DNA of 64,000 bases from Phellopilus nigrolimitatus (lineage: Eukaryota > Basidiomycota > Agaricomycetes > Hymenochaetales > Hymenochaetaceae), in the NCBI GenBank assembly GCA_021029095.1, contig JAJOHG010000085.1, positions 1 through 64,000 of the forward strand, in the 5' to 3' direction. Each line of letters begins with the position of its first letter. Within the stretch, counting starts at the first letter, position 1. The position numbers and the translations under genes are program-made. The notes beneath the pieces are model-generated. The model had not been told where the DNA came from and did not search any database. It was given only the letters and a program-made list of their open reading frames with translations. Of the stretch, positions 1 to 10,785 are shown in pieces.

Positions 1-1428
1 GCGAGGCCCACAACGACTAGACATAGTAGCGCCAGTCTCGTACCCACAGCGTCAACGAAGAGCTGAGAGATGGGGAGCGCGAGAGAGGTGGATTCGATGG
101 CCGGAATACTTTGGACAGAGTACAGGAGAGCAAGCATGTAAGCGAGCCCGACGAGCCATGAGCCGATAATAGAGGTAACTATCCCCAAAGGTGCGAGAAG
201 CTCCGCTCGTGTGGCTTCTTCTGCAACTTGCGCAGCGGTTTCGCAGCCTTCAAGGGAGTAGATGGCCTATAGGAAATGGTGGATCGATCGAATGAAGGTA
301 TAGAAATGAGGGTAACTTTGCAAACCTGTAGAAACCCTAAAAGAACCACAAAGCCTTTGGACTCCCAGCCGGTAAAGCTGCATATCGATATCATTAGTCC
401 TGAAAATAGTTAAATGGCATCAATAGGAAAACTCACTTCTCAAAATCAGTGAACACAAACTCGGCGGAGTTCTTTCAGAGTCCCTGTCATTAGCATATGC
501 TTCTACACGAATCTAGAAGAGAAAAACCTCAGAGACATACCAGCACAGGCGCCTTCACGAGAAGAGTTACGACGAGTACAACCGTGCCTCCGAGTGTCCA
601 CCACACGTTGAACGCGCTCATGCGCCCAATTGCCTTCGTACCGACGGTGTTGATGACCCCGGAGAAGACGTTCACGCCCCAAGCGACTGCGGCGATCTCG
701 ACACGTGTCAGTGTCCGACCCGAACCCACCTCTGCGAGAGAAGCGATATAGAGTGCGGTACTATAGAAAAAAGATTTAGATCTTCAGACGTTCACGAATC
801 GAGATTTACCTGAGGTTTCCGGACGTCCCAGTGAAAATCATGGCCACGGTATATAACCATCCTGTGCAAACTTAGAGATTGAAATAAATCACTTCATTGC
901 AAGCCAGAGCAATGCTCGTACATCCAATAAAGGCAAAGTCAGGTTTCATCCTTGACACCCAGTAGTAGAGTCCACCGTTCGTCGGGCTATGCATCCGTAT
1001 CAGATACCTCCCCAGCATTCAAGCTTTAAGGAAGACGCACTAGGCGCTGCAGATCTCGGCGAGAGACATGGCAATTAGGAGCATGAAGAAGCTGCAAATC
1101 TGAGCGTTTATAAAGCCAAGCCGAGCAGGCACAAGTCAATTCAACATAGCAAGTGCCATTCAGACCGACAAGTGGTGTCCGATTAAACACGTACATTCCA
1201 GCCCCAGAAGAGCCCTAGCGGCCCACCGGAAAAGAGACCTGTCTGGAACGCGCTGCTCATGCCCGTAAGGATGCCAATCGCGCAGAACGGCATCCCAAGC
1301 ACGCCGAAAAGCGACATGTCGCGCTTAAACTCGGGCTTGTAACCCAACTCCGCGAGTCGCTGATCAGAGGCGGAGAGTTCGGGCTCCTCAACCCGAGGAA
1401 GAACAGCGATGTCGACTGAGGCAGCCAT
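1..1428 (-). CDS. Amino-acid permease, APC superfamily (3' end cut by window)
   Basis: This is a plasma- or vacuolar-membrane amino-acid/GABA/choline-type transporter. I start it at the ATG complementary to 1426-1428 (protein MAASVDIAVLPR). Exon 1 carries the acidic N-terminus followed by LAELGYKPEFKRDMSLFG and the first hydrophobic helix, and ends in a GTACGT donor after WGWN. Further exons read AEICSAYPTNGGLYYW (split by an intron inside the Tyr codon) and, at the window edge, AYMLALLYSVQSIPAIES. These are typical of the fungal GABA-permease/Uga4-like group of the APC family. No stop or frameshift is seen in the exons I could join. The C-terminal part lies before position 1. The substrate cannot be told from sequence. 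Its promoter is shared, divergently, with the NOSIP-type gene. Confidence 0.8.
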
Positions 1429-2130
1429 TGCGAGTTCCACCACGAAGACAGAAGGAGAGATGACTATGACTAGAAAGCGCCCATTCCAATGATTGATGTA
1501 TTGCTTATAATGATCGACTCGTACTTATCGGTGCCTTGTGTGATAAGAATAAAACTCTGTAGACCTTGCGCGTGGCCGAGGAATTGGATAGACGAGAAAC
1601 GGGCCGGAGATGATGTGTTTATCTCAACTCCGAAGAAACTTATCGGGTCACAATGTCATCAATCAAGAATTGCGAGTACCTTGGAACAAAGAAGCCGACA
1701 AACCGACAAAAGAGATTTCAATGACCTAACGTAAGTAATACAATCAATGCAACAGTGATCTCTCACCGTGCATAAAAAGCATAACCACTGCAGTCACTAA
1801 TTTCAGATTCGCCGCGCACTGGCGATGGCTGAATTTGCAAAGGACACGCATTCGTTGTACATGTACTGAAAGGACAGACGTGTGAGTCTTGTTTACCCTT
1901 ACCATTACATAAGCGCTGCACACCAGTCTCGCCAGACTCGGACTAGCCGTCATTCGCTCTCAAATACAGGTGGGTGTAGAAATTGACGAACCACGTAAGC
2001 GATCATCGCCGCCAAATAAGGAAGAAAAGCCTGTTATTTTCTTTTTTTGGAAGCGCCAATCGCTTACGCGGTTCGTCAATTTCTACACCCATCTGTACTC
2101 TGACTGGAACATCCGGTCTGACGAGCTCTC
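1429..2130. other. Divergent intergenic region, permease/NOSIP
   Basis: This is the promoter region between two divergent genes. The small open frames here are AT-rich and unlike coding sequence. The only structured element is the long inverted repeat at 1971-2091, listed separately. Confidence 0.6.
1971..2091. repeat. 33-bp inverted repeat (long hairpin) before the NOSIP start
   Basis: The left arm 1971-2003 and right arm 2059-2091 are reverse complements over 33 bp with one mismatch, separated by a 55-nt loop. The arm begins TGGGTGTAGAAATTGACG. The right arm ends 39 bp before the ATG of the NOSIP-type gene, so the hairpin lies in its core promoter or 5' leader. No coding capacity is visible in the loop. 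Confidence 0.9.
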
Positions 2131-3566
2131 ATGACGAAACACAGCAAGAACAATACCGCATCGTCCATTTTCTCGTATCACGAATACAAGAGACTCAACT
2201 ATGGCACCCAACGCGTACGTTTGAGGTTGAATCTGTGTAACGCGAGGGAGATGTCCTGAATGTTTTGTGATCCTTCATACGGTCTAGCAACGCTTAGGAC
2301 ACGAGTCCATGCGCCAATACGATGCATGTGCGCTATGCCTGCAGAAGGCGCGCAACCCCGTTTCCTGCAACGACGGGCACCTCTTCTGCAAGGAATGCAT
2401 CTACGCGGACCTACGTTCGTCGCTGCTTTGTCTTCCCGATCCGCGTGTACGGTAACTGATAGGTACGGATGATGCAGTGTCGCAGAAGAAGGATATAAAG
2501 CGGCAGAAGGCGAAGCTCGAGGCGCTGAAGAAGGAGGCCGAGGCGGAGCGCCTGCGCGTGCAAGCCGAGGCGCGCGAGCGTGTGCTGAAGGAGTTCGAGC
2601 GCGGTCAATTGGGTTTGGGCGGGGTGGTCGCTGCATCAACGTCGGGTGCCGTGAAAGAGAATAAGAGGGAGGTGGAAAAGCACGAGGAAGGAAAAGAGGA
2701 GGAAAAGGACGGCGCTGAAGAACGTACGTCCGCCAAACTAACCCGTCTTACGCTCCCGCTTGAACCGTTTCTGTCATGTTAACTTACAGCTCGCGGGACG
2801 AAGCGCAAGCACGATCTCAGCTTCTCTCCGACTCACATTGATCGGCTTGCCGCGGAGGCAGAAGCGGTCGCGCTCAAGCGTATCAAGCTCGAGCAGGCGG
2901 ACGCGCTGAAGGCGAAGTTGCCCGACTTCTGGCTACCATCGCTCACGCCAACATACACGAGCACGGGTCCGCCAAAGGATTTGAAAGAGGTCAAAGTCGT
3001 CACGACGTGCAAAAGCGGGAAAGACGCCCATGAGATCTCGTATGTCTGCTTGATAAACCTCCCCATGCCTCTATTCAATACGTTTGGTTCTTGGATTGGC
3101 AGCTTAAAATCACTAGTTCCTGTCGAATTCACCTACCCGAAAGACCTTCCGCCCGATGTGAAGAATGCCGCCGACCGGCGCGACGCGATCTGTCCTTCGT
3201 GTAAGAAAGGGTTGTCTAATTCAAATATAATGTTCCGTGCGTCGAATCTGTGCTTCCTGTAATTTCTTCTGGTTAATCATCTGCGAGGACAGTGCTTACA
3301 TCCTGCTCGCACATTGTCTGCAAGACGTGCACCGAGACACTCGTGCGCCCGTCGTCGCAATGCGTGGTGTGCGATACGGAAGCGCCGAAGGAGAAAATCG
3401 TGGAACTGAAACGAGAAGGTCCGTACACTTGCTACCTTTCTTTTCATTCACTTTTTTTCTAATCGTGAATGGCTGTGTCAACTTTGGTTTGCATCTTCTA
3501 GGTACGGGCTATGCAGGCGGCGGGTTGGCTGAGTCATCGAAGACAGGTGTCGCATTCCAAGGATGA
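2131..3566 (+). CDS. NOSIP-type U-box protein (predicted E3 ubiquitin ligase), 7 exons
   Basis: The joined exons are 2131-2214, 2288-2414, 2478-2723, 2790-3039, 3103-3236, 3293-3418 and 3502-3566. They give about 343 residues with all junctions in frame. The N-terminus MTKHSKNNTASSIFSYHEY and the segment YDACALCLQKARNPVSC, followed by GHLFCKECIYADL, match the split N-terminal U-box of the nitric-oxide-synthase-interacting-protein (NOSIP/CSU1) family. A Lys/Glu-rich coiled coil follows, then LPDFWLPSLTP (the family hallmark), and a C-terminal U-box with SCSHIVCKTCTETLVRP and CVVCDTEAP. The tail GTGYAGGG is also typical. In other eukaryotes the family is nuclear, linked to splicing complexes and ubiquitylation. 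That role is inferred here by family only. Confidence 0.9.
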
Positions 3567-5012
3567 TTACGCTTCCTAAGCTGAGGTCTTGTTAGGCCTT
3601 ACTGTTCATCTCGGATCAAAGCTACTTGTATACTAGATATGTATATTTATACAGACACTCTCATAGATTTTGGTCTGCACACTAGATATTCGTCTTGTGG
3701 TTTATAATCAGCGAAAATCCGGCACGTCTGCAGGCTGGGATTTAGAATCTCCGATAGCTGGCATAAGTGTCTGTCCCGTACTGGAAAAGAAGGTCATAAA
3801 ACGTGGTAGGGAAATGAAGAGGGTAAAAGAATGGGGTAAAATGGCCAATGTCCACCCAACCCGACAGACTCGAGCTAGATGAACATTACCCGACCTAAAG
3901 CAGGCAATACCAGGGTTCGAACCTGGGTTCCGGGAAGAACTCTTAACGTCTTGGACGCCGAAATATCAAAATCCCGAGTGATGACCACTACACTATATTG
4001 CCATTTATCCGCATTTTTGTGAGAGTTTCTTTGCCCTTTCGGATTGCTAATCTTTACCCAACCCGGCCGATCCTGACTTAAACATCAACAAGGATTCGAT
4101 CAGAACACAATCTCGGCGCCAGGATCTTCAGATACGTCTCAGTTGTTAGCTAGGAAGCTTGACTCGGCGAGTCGGATATACGTCAGGCATCGAGGGAATT
4201 GGAGAGCCGCCATTATGGTATGGGATCCTTATGAGTGCTGTCAAGAGGTAACAGGGTGAGCCACAAAAGCCCATAGAAGAGACTGCTGATGGGAACTTGC
4301 TGTATTCTTTACATAACCAAGGACCGGACAGTTACATTCTCGTAGACAGTGCCAGCAAAAGTCGATGAGACAATGCGACATCTATACTGTCAAGGATCCC
4401 GTACCAACTCTATTAAGCGGTCAGACCGCCGACTACAGCTCGACCTCGTTCTATCTAGCATGAAGCACGATATGTTGACTGTCGAGAGGTGCGCAAAGTC
4501 TTCGTAAGAAATTCAACTTTTTCTCAAGATTTACCTCATGGATTCTAGATAAACCGTCCTCATCAAAGGGATAAGGCCGGTTCTGACAAATTCGCATTCT
4601 TTCGTTCTGGCGAGCCTGCCTGTAGGCTTTCGGTATGCTGGCCACAGTTTTACGGGTTTACTGCCGCCAACTTCAAGTTGCAAACTTCAAATGCCCTGAC
4701 AGAATCTTTCCAAACAAACTGGCCCACTTTGTGTCCGCGCCATTTGTGTCTCCCCAATGGCCTTCTTTGCAACATGTACATACGGAACGCATGAGCAATT
4801 GTATCGTTTTTTTCTTTTTGCTCTCGGTTTTTTCTTCACGGACACATTTCATCATGTCTGGAACAAAGTATACAATCATCAAGTTATCTTACACCCAAAC
4901 AAGTAATCGACCAGAAAATCAGAGAGACCACACTAAACCATGTAATGAAGAAAATGAGGAACAAGAGCAATCGACACTTTACACTGGAACCTGTCGGTTG
5001 TCATTGTTTTAT
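3567..5012. other. Intergenic region holding a tRNA gene
   Basis: Between the convergent NOSIP and TLP1 genes. Apart from the tRNA-Gln at 3902-4002 I see no supported gene; open frames at 3670-3882 and 4451-4882 have no family resemblance and no splice logic. Confidence 0.55.
3902..4002 (-). tRNA. tRNA-Gln(TTG) with anticodon-loop intron
   Basis: Read on the minus strand, the acceptor stem GGCAATA pairs with TATTGCC. The D-arm contains TAGTGTAGTGGTCATCAC. The anticodon stem CGGGA pairs with TCCCG around loop TTTTGAT, giving anticodon TTG. The T-arm reads CCAGGTTCGAACCCTGG. About 29-32 nt after the nucleotide 3' of the anticodon do not fit the cloverleaf and form the expected nuclear tRNA intron, which is removed by the tRNA splicing endonuclease. 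The T-arm and acceptor stem are fully paired, so the gene looks functional. Confidence 0.9.
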
Positions 5013-6201
5013 TTAAGGGCAGAAAGTAAGGTTGTAATCTGCTGCCAAGCCCGAGTCGCACGTCCAGAGCGCGGTGCCGCTGCTCTCATCGTAAGCATAT
5101 GCATACGAATTAGGGCAATTGCTCTTGAAGTAAGAATAGTCCGTAACCCCGGAGGACGGGCACGTTGCTGCCGTGTCATGCGAACCCGTGCAACAGTTGG
5201 CAGAGTCCTCTGAGAGCAGATAGTCAAATTATGAGGGACTTGATTACTACGGAAAGTAGACGTACGAGGGTCGCCATCGAGGTTCGCAAAGCAGGCACTT
5301 TTGCAGCCGAGGGGGATACCTGTCGAGTCGAAGGGACCCGCGAGCGCGCTGGGACCTACGCACGTAAAAAGTGTCTGTACAAACTTCATGCTGATAAATG
5401 AAGAGATCTTGTCACGAACAGTTCGGACCGAGATCAACCGGACAATTGGCGACGGAGCATCCGAGATTGTTGGTGATAGCCACGGGAAGGTCGTATCCGT
5501 CCACAAGAGAAACTAAATTCAGGAAAATTCTGGTCACTGACATTTCGGCGAGATGAACGATATTAACGTACCATCGTAATAGTCCTTATTACCATCTCCC
5601 GTGAGGGTCCACTCCGCGACCGTCACGGGGGGTACACCCTTAATAACGAGATGAGGTCAGGAAGAGTAAGTACTAAGTTCGAGCGAAGCATAAGGGGACT
5701 AACAGTGCCAGTGTGCGGGTCGCACAGTAGTCCTCCATTGCACCCACCTGTGGCACACGACGTAGGACCTTGTACGGTGCTAAAGTCACAATTTCGGCGG
5801 CCCCAGATACGCCCTGCCGTCCAAGCATCAGGGACGGTAAAGCTAACTGAGGAATATGCCGCCGCCTCCCAGCTAGAAATGTTTCATTGAAGTATTTTGA
5901 AATTTGTAGTCACGAAAAGGTCTTACCCAGTTGCTTGATCTGGAACGCTGGTCCCAGAGTTCAGGTCAGTAAAGAGCTAGCGGGCATGAGTCATACACTA
6001 GAAGCTCAGAAATGGGTCGAGAAGAAACTCACCGCCGGCCTGTTGAAACGACAGCAACAATTTAGCGTTCCGTCAGAGTATGAGCTAGAAAGGAACGTGC
6101 CACATCGTGAAGGGACAGTTATTGGTAACTGTGAAGGTCCTAGCAGAGACTGCAGCAATGAGCGCAAAAAGAGTTATGGTGTTTGAGGGTTTCGAGGTCA
6201 T
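5013..6201 (-). CDS. Thaumatin-like protein 1 (TLP1), secreted
   Basis: A multi-exon gene encoding a roughly 250-residue secreted protein of the thaumatin/PR-5 (GH64-TLP) family, the fungal members of which often bind or cut beta-1,3-glucans. The start ATG complements 6199-6201 and is followed by a signal peptide ending ALIAAVSA and the mature start RTFTVTNNCPF. Conserved blocks are GRIWGRRNCDFS, CATGGCNGGLLCD, TVAEWTL, the cysteine-rich CKSACFANLDGDP and a C-terminus ADYNLTFCP. A 7-nt microexon lies at 6033-6039. The intron before it starts with GC (ATGTG|GCACGT), not GT as in the four paralogs. The stop is TAA at 5013-5015. The frame is intact. The closest relative in the window is TLP2, which has the same strand and homologous upstream DNA. 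Confidence 0.88.
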
Positions 6202-6249
6202 GATTGGGATGGCGACTCGGGTTTGAAGACAGCGGGTCATAAACTCCGC

Positions 6250-6258
6250 CTTTTATGT
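6250..6258 (-). promoter_or_regulatory. TATA-like box of TLP1
   Basis: On the minus strand the sequence reads CATAAAAGG, about 50 bp before the TLP1 start. The paralogs TLP2-TLP4 have similar A/T boxes (ATAAAAG or TATAAAAG) at 55-75 bp. Confidence 0.5.
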
Positions 6259-7569
6259 TCCCAGGTTCCAGTTGAATCTTTCAATGAGCGTAGCAGCAGG
6301 AAGGCGGGAGCATGTGCATCGCTTGAGCGAAAACCATTGCCGCGGGCTTGACACGTACAATCTCGGGACCGATAGCACTCGCAGAAAAAAATCACATGGA
6401 CAAGCGGAAGAAAACCACAGAACAGAAGACCAGTGAATTGAATATAAAGAGAACGCAAAATCTGGAGGTGTGTCGCTGGCACTAGAATGAGATCCATGCG
6501 CTCGCAAGCCAGCTCAGAACTCTTCCATGTTATATATAAGATACTATTCAATTTGAGACGTAGAACAGCGCTTTCATCCTTCCGCGGAATGTCGACAATG
6601 AGTCCTGGAGCATAGATGAGACTCGATGTCGAAAGGAGTTGAAATACACGTTCTTCAAAGCAAAGGGCAAATTGAAAGCCAGTCATCAGAGAATCAAACG
6701 ATACGAAGTAAGTGACACACTGTGGGTCGTCAGTATATTGGTGCCGTTACAGTGCCTTAAATCTGATGAGGTCCATCATTCTTATTGTTTAGAGAAGAAA
6801 TGTTGATACTCGCAACGTACATCAAGATCAAGATTGGGGTCTGAAGAGGCACACTAGAAAGCCAGCTGCATAGTTGTGCAAGAAGCAGGAGCTCCCCTTG
6901 ATGTGCTATGTTTGTATGTTTTGATCACAGGCGCCGAAGAGAATGCATCAGCAAAGTCGGTAACAGCACAGAAGGAAGAACAACGAGAATACAACACAGG
7001 GGTGTAAGTTGGTAGAATCTAAAGACATCCGCCGCAACATGAAAATGAGACCGATTGCGGGCAAACATTGGCGAGTCTCCAAGATTCGAGGCCGACGACA
7101 TGTCGTGTGTGCCGAATACAGCTACCCGCAGCACCAAACAAGTACTCTAAAATTGAGAAGGGGACATAGGGAGATGTTGAACATCGTGTTTCTAACTTGC
7201 TGCGGAGGTCGACAATGGAGAGAAGTCTCGTTCATTAGTCAGTCCGAAGAGCAGCGGAGTTCGAAACTGAGCACGTGAGAAACGTCGTAGAGAGCACAAG
7301 TTCCAGCGATCGGTTGTCGATTGTAAAACGACTTAAATTTACATTGCCTGTGCGCGTAGTTCGTTGTGCGCAGTACACCGGATTATTTCTGCCCAGTATT
7401 TTTCTTATTCGCGACTGGGTAAGTTACAATCGGAAATCAGACGTTTAAATCAGGTCGCGACATACCGTAAGTTTAGAACCATCGTCGATCGCGCACAACT
7501 CTTTACAACTTCGCGTGATATGATCCGATTTCAGAAAAGTGACTTTCATCGGGGCTGTGTTTGAAACGT

Positions 7570-8125
7570 TACCTCGCAACTAGTGAAAGTAACGTGACGT
7601 GCCTGAAAAGCGGTCACCGTTATGGCTGGTTGCTAAACTCGATCTGGTACTCGGTAACATGAAGCCTAATGAAAGGAATGAGCCGAAAGAAATGCCGATA
7701 TCGGAAACGCCTATCACAAATGTCCGTTAGCGAATCGAATGAGACTGCACTTAGGTAGATTCATTTTGAAAGAGGGAAAAACAATGGTCCTCACAAGCAA
7801 TGGTCTCCCTTTTTCACTCAGCCATCTGAGCGCTTACAGTTTTTATTTATTTATAAGGCGCTATATAAGTCGATGAGTATGGTTCGAGGTACTGAATTAC
7901 TGAGCTGTATAGAATGATAGTAACTATCTGGACGTGAATACCGCAAATAGTCTATCCTCAGATAGAGGGTCAATAACACAAGGTGACTAGACCTTCCCTT
8001 TGAATATGCATGCAGTCGAATTCTACACTGACCACATCTTGCCGTTTGCTATCCATTTCCTCGACGTTAGAAGTTAATGCTACCAGACGATTCTATACAG
8101 ATGCCGCCAAAGCATTAATCGCTGA
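7570..8125 (+). repeat. Diverged direct repeat, copy A, beside the F-box gene
   Basis: It shares with 10010-10480, in the same order and orientation, the blocks GTAACGTGACG, then CACAATGGTC-like and AATGGTC boxes, GCCATCTGAG, TATAAGTCGA(T/C)GAGTATG, GCATG(C/T)AGTCGAAT and CGATTCTATA. The copies have many indels. The two copies flank the F-box gene at 8573-9796, suggesting a partial duplication of its locus. I see no intact coding frame in either copy. Confidence 0.6.
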
Positions 8126-8572
8126 GGTCAGCGAGCGCTACGGGAACACAACTCTCCAGTTCTGCGTAGAGATGACTCGAGAATTCGTCCATGATGGTGG
8201 TTGGGGCTCAAGTTGTCAGGCAATACGAGACGTTAACACTGGCATTCCTTATTTGCCACGCTCTAAAGCCCAGCCATTTTGTACCCACGCCCACTATTTA
8301 TGGACCACATATCAAAACAAGTAACAGTCTACTAATAAAACCATACGCAGTGAATTCTAGAAGAGTCTCATTCGAGCATGAGACGGGATCCAGGCAAGGT
8401 TACAATGCCCATAGGTGTATCCGCCATAACTTCGGAAATTCCTGTAATTTGCTGTGTATCTGTGGGTAATCAAAGACGGTTAGCAAAGGAATAAACATAG
8501 GAACTCCAAACCAGAGTTTACTTTCATTTGCTGCCACAGAGTGAGCTAGGCCGTCCCAATATACGTGATGAC

Positions 8573-9796
8573 TCAGAGACACTTCCAAGGGAATTTGGCG
8601 TAATCGTTTAGCTTGATGTTCCGTGTGGCGCACACCTCATACAAGTGTTTCAGCGCAGTCCTATCGACCCTCTCTGAGGAACTGGTACCGTAAAGAAACA
8701 CAAGCTTGATCTTCCGGAGCATTGGAAGACGGTATACATCGCCACTCTCTGTTCCTGAGACCTCGAGACCGAACGCAAGCGCCTGCGGCACCTCGATGTG
8801 GTCAGTTGGCAGGATGATGTATTCAAGAGTTTCGAGCGCTGGGAGCTCCAGTAAGGTCGCTGGGCGCACACACCCCGTTTCTAATCGGAGATGCTTTAAA
8901 GAGCGAAGGGCGGGGAAAGCGATAGCGATAGATCGGTCCGGTTCGGTGATTTTAGAATAGTATTTCACATCGAGGTCGACACTTGTGAGACATGGGGCCC
9001 AAGCTGCGAGACAGCGGAGCAGGACGGCACGCGTATGCTCGGTATCTTCAATGTACGCATGAAATGTTTCGAGACGTCTTCCAGAGACGGCATGAAGTGT
9101 ATCCAAGTCTCTTCCATCAAGATTTACACTCCCATTGGAGATAAATTTACGGAGTTGCGGGCATAGAATACCGCTTGGCGCCGGAAACGGTTGATTGTAG
9201 GATCCATATAACGTATCGCCCCTGAAATACAGCTTTTCGAGCTGAGGCCAGTGCGCCATCATCCCAACGAGCTCAACCATGTCACAGAAATAACGACCCT
9301 TGCGGCCTTTCAGGCTATATTCTGAAATTGTGAGCGAAATAAGATTCTTTTTCCCCATAAGTGCTTCTTTGAGCTCGTCTCGCGAATTGTCGTTGTATCC
9401 TTGGATATCTACGTGCGCGAGTTTCGGGCACATAGAAATAAGTTCGATATAGAATCTAGTGACGATCCAGTTATCATAGAAATCGTAAGTCCCAAGAGAC
9501 AGCTCATGGACGAGCGCGGCGAGGCGAGGATTTTCGAGCGTCTTGATCAACTTTCGTGCAATCCGTTTTCCGGTATTCAGAACCACGGTGTCGCAATTCT
9601 TCGTGAGAATGGATATGTCCTTGCCAATGGAAATGGATCGATATAGTCTACGCTCGGCAACAGGGTACCAGGCACGACAGACGCGGAGAAGCGGGACGAG
9701 CATTGTCTCGGGTCGTCGCGTAAATGTGTGTCTCTCGGGCTTTACCGTTCCAGCGAGCTTGAAGATCATGTCCAGAACCTCAGGAGGCAAGGCCAT
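8573..9796 (-). CDS. F-box/LRR-type protein, single exon
   Basis: An uninterrupted 407-residue frame with ATG at 9794-9796. The N-terminus MALPPEVLDMIFKLAG followed by LLRVCRAWYPVAERRLYRSI is the F-box pattern LP-E(V/I)L-I(F) ... L-VC-W-A...LY. The rest contains irregular leucine-rich segments (for example LAALVHELSLGTYDF and CPKLAHVDIQGY), as in basidiomycete F-box proteins that recruit substrates to SCF ubiquitin ligases through Skp1. The target is unknown. The gene is unusual here in lacking introns and in sitting between two diverged direct repeats. Confidence 0.8.
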   Translation of the reverse strand: MALPPEVLDMIFKLAGTVKPERHTFTRRPETMLVPLLRVCRAWYPVAERRLYRSISIGKDISILTKNCDTVVLNTGKRIARKLIKTLENPRLAALVHELSLGTYDFYDNWIVTRFYIELISMCPKLAHVDIQGYNDNSRDELKEALMGKKNLISLTISEYSLKGRKGRYFCDMVELVGMMAHWPQLEKLYFRGDTLYGSYNQPFPAPSGILCPQLRKFISNGSVNLDGRDLDTLHAVSGRRLETFHAYIEDTEHTRAVLLRCLAAWAPCLTSVDLDVKYYSKITEPDRSIAIAFPALRSLKHLRLETGCVRPATLLELPALETLEYIILPTDHIEVPQALAFGLEVSGTESGDVYRLPMLRKIKLVFLYGTSSSERVDRTALKHLYEVCATRNIKLNDYAKFPWKCL

Positions 9797-10785
9797 TTTT
9801 GATTTGGCAGACTGAAGGTCGGTGTTGATTTGTCGTCTCTAAAGTGGACAATTGTTGACAGCTAGCGGAGCCGCGATGATCTGTTAATTCCATCAGGATT
9901 TACGGACAAAAAACTCGGATTTTGGCTAACCAAAGTTCTTGAGACGCTCAAATTGATACGAAACCAGTGTCGTGAGTTGAAAAGAGTTGAAAAGCCACCA
10001 CAAAACGATTCAACTCGCGACCAGCGAATGTAACGTGACGCACCCTAAAGCGGCAAGGTTCTCGCGTGGTTTTCAGCGTGGCTGCTCGCTCTAGCATTGG
10101 AAGCATGAAGCTTGCTGATATAAATGCTGGTCCTTGAAGCACTAATTACACACTTTTTTCATTGAAGCGAGTGAGGTCGTATTTAGTCAGATACATTTAC
10201 TTCAAAGAGAAACACAATGGTCCACACAAACAATGGTCACTCTCCTTCACTTGGCCATCTGAGGACTGATAATGCATTTCCGCATTTATAAGTCGACGAG
10301 TATGAGTTAAAGTACTGGATCATTGGAAGGATGTAGATTAATAGTTCCCGCCTGAGCTCGAGTATCGTAAGGAGCTTGCATGTAGTCGAATCTTGCGGTT
10401 GCTATCCGTTTCCCTAACGCCAGAAGTCAAGGCACAACAAACCGATTCTATATGAATGCCACCCAAGTTAACGACGGCATATCGTCTCTCTGTCAAAAGA
10501 CGAAAAAATAAAGAAATCAGCGGCACTTGTATTGCACGCACGAAAAGACAACTAGCAGAACATGTATGAGCCAATTTCAAATCTGAGAAGTTCCGAGACG
10601 AAAGGGGGATTTTATATTACAACAGACGATGAGTTCAAGTGCAAAGATAGGATGAGAAATAACAAATATATGCGGTCTTCGCTTCCCAAGGGTCGGTGCG
10701 TCTGGTAGTTGTACAATAATTTACTGACCGCAACCCAACATTGGCACATAGTACACGTTGAGCTCGCAAGACATGCCGAGACATC
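9797..10785. other. Upstream region of the F-box gene with repeat copy B
   Basis: Contains the second copy (about 10010-10480) of the direct repeat described for 7570-8125. No supported gene; open frames at 9948-10142, 10338-10580 and 10635-10823 show no family features. Confidence 0.55.
10010..10480 (+). repeat. Diverged direct repeat, copy B, beside the F-box gene
   Basis: The partner of 7570-8125 in the same orientation. Shared landmarks include GTAACGTGACG at about 10029, the AATGGTC boxes at about 10215-10240, TATAAGTCGACGAGTATG at about 10287 and GCATGTAGTCGAAT at about 10378. Confidence 0.6.

Larger units (their letters stand above)
6202..8572. other. Gene-poor region: TLP1 upstream DNA and a diverged repeat
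   Basis: No supported gene. The stretch of about 6236-6520 is homologous to the DNA upstream of TLP2 (about 14940-15230): both carry TTGACACGTA then CTCGGGACCGATAGCACT in the same order and spacing. The long minus-strand frame over 6237-6686 is therefore upstream DNA, not a gene. From about 7570 to 8125 lies a repeat matched again at 10010-10480. Confidence 0.6.

Noticed and set aside
2199..2639. A 146-codon minus-strand frame over the NOSIP gene
   Set aside because: It is the complement of confirmed NOSIP exons and is Arg/Pro/Ala-rich.
4635..5213. A 192-codon plus-strand frame at the TLP1 3' end
   Set aside because: It runs antisense to the last TLP1 exon and has no recognisable domain.
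6237..6686. A 149-codon minus-strand frame upstream of TLP1
   Set aside because: The region is homologous to non-coding DNA upstream of TLP2 (14940-15230), where the frame is not conserved.
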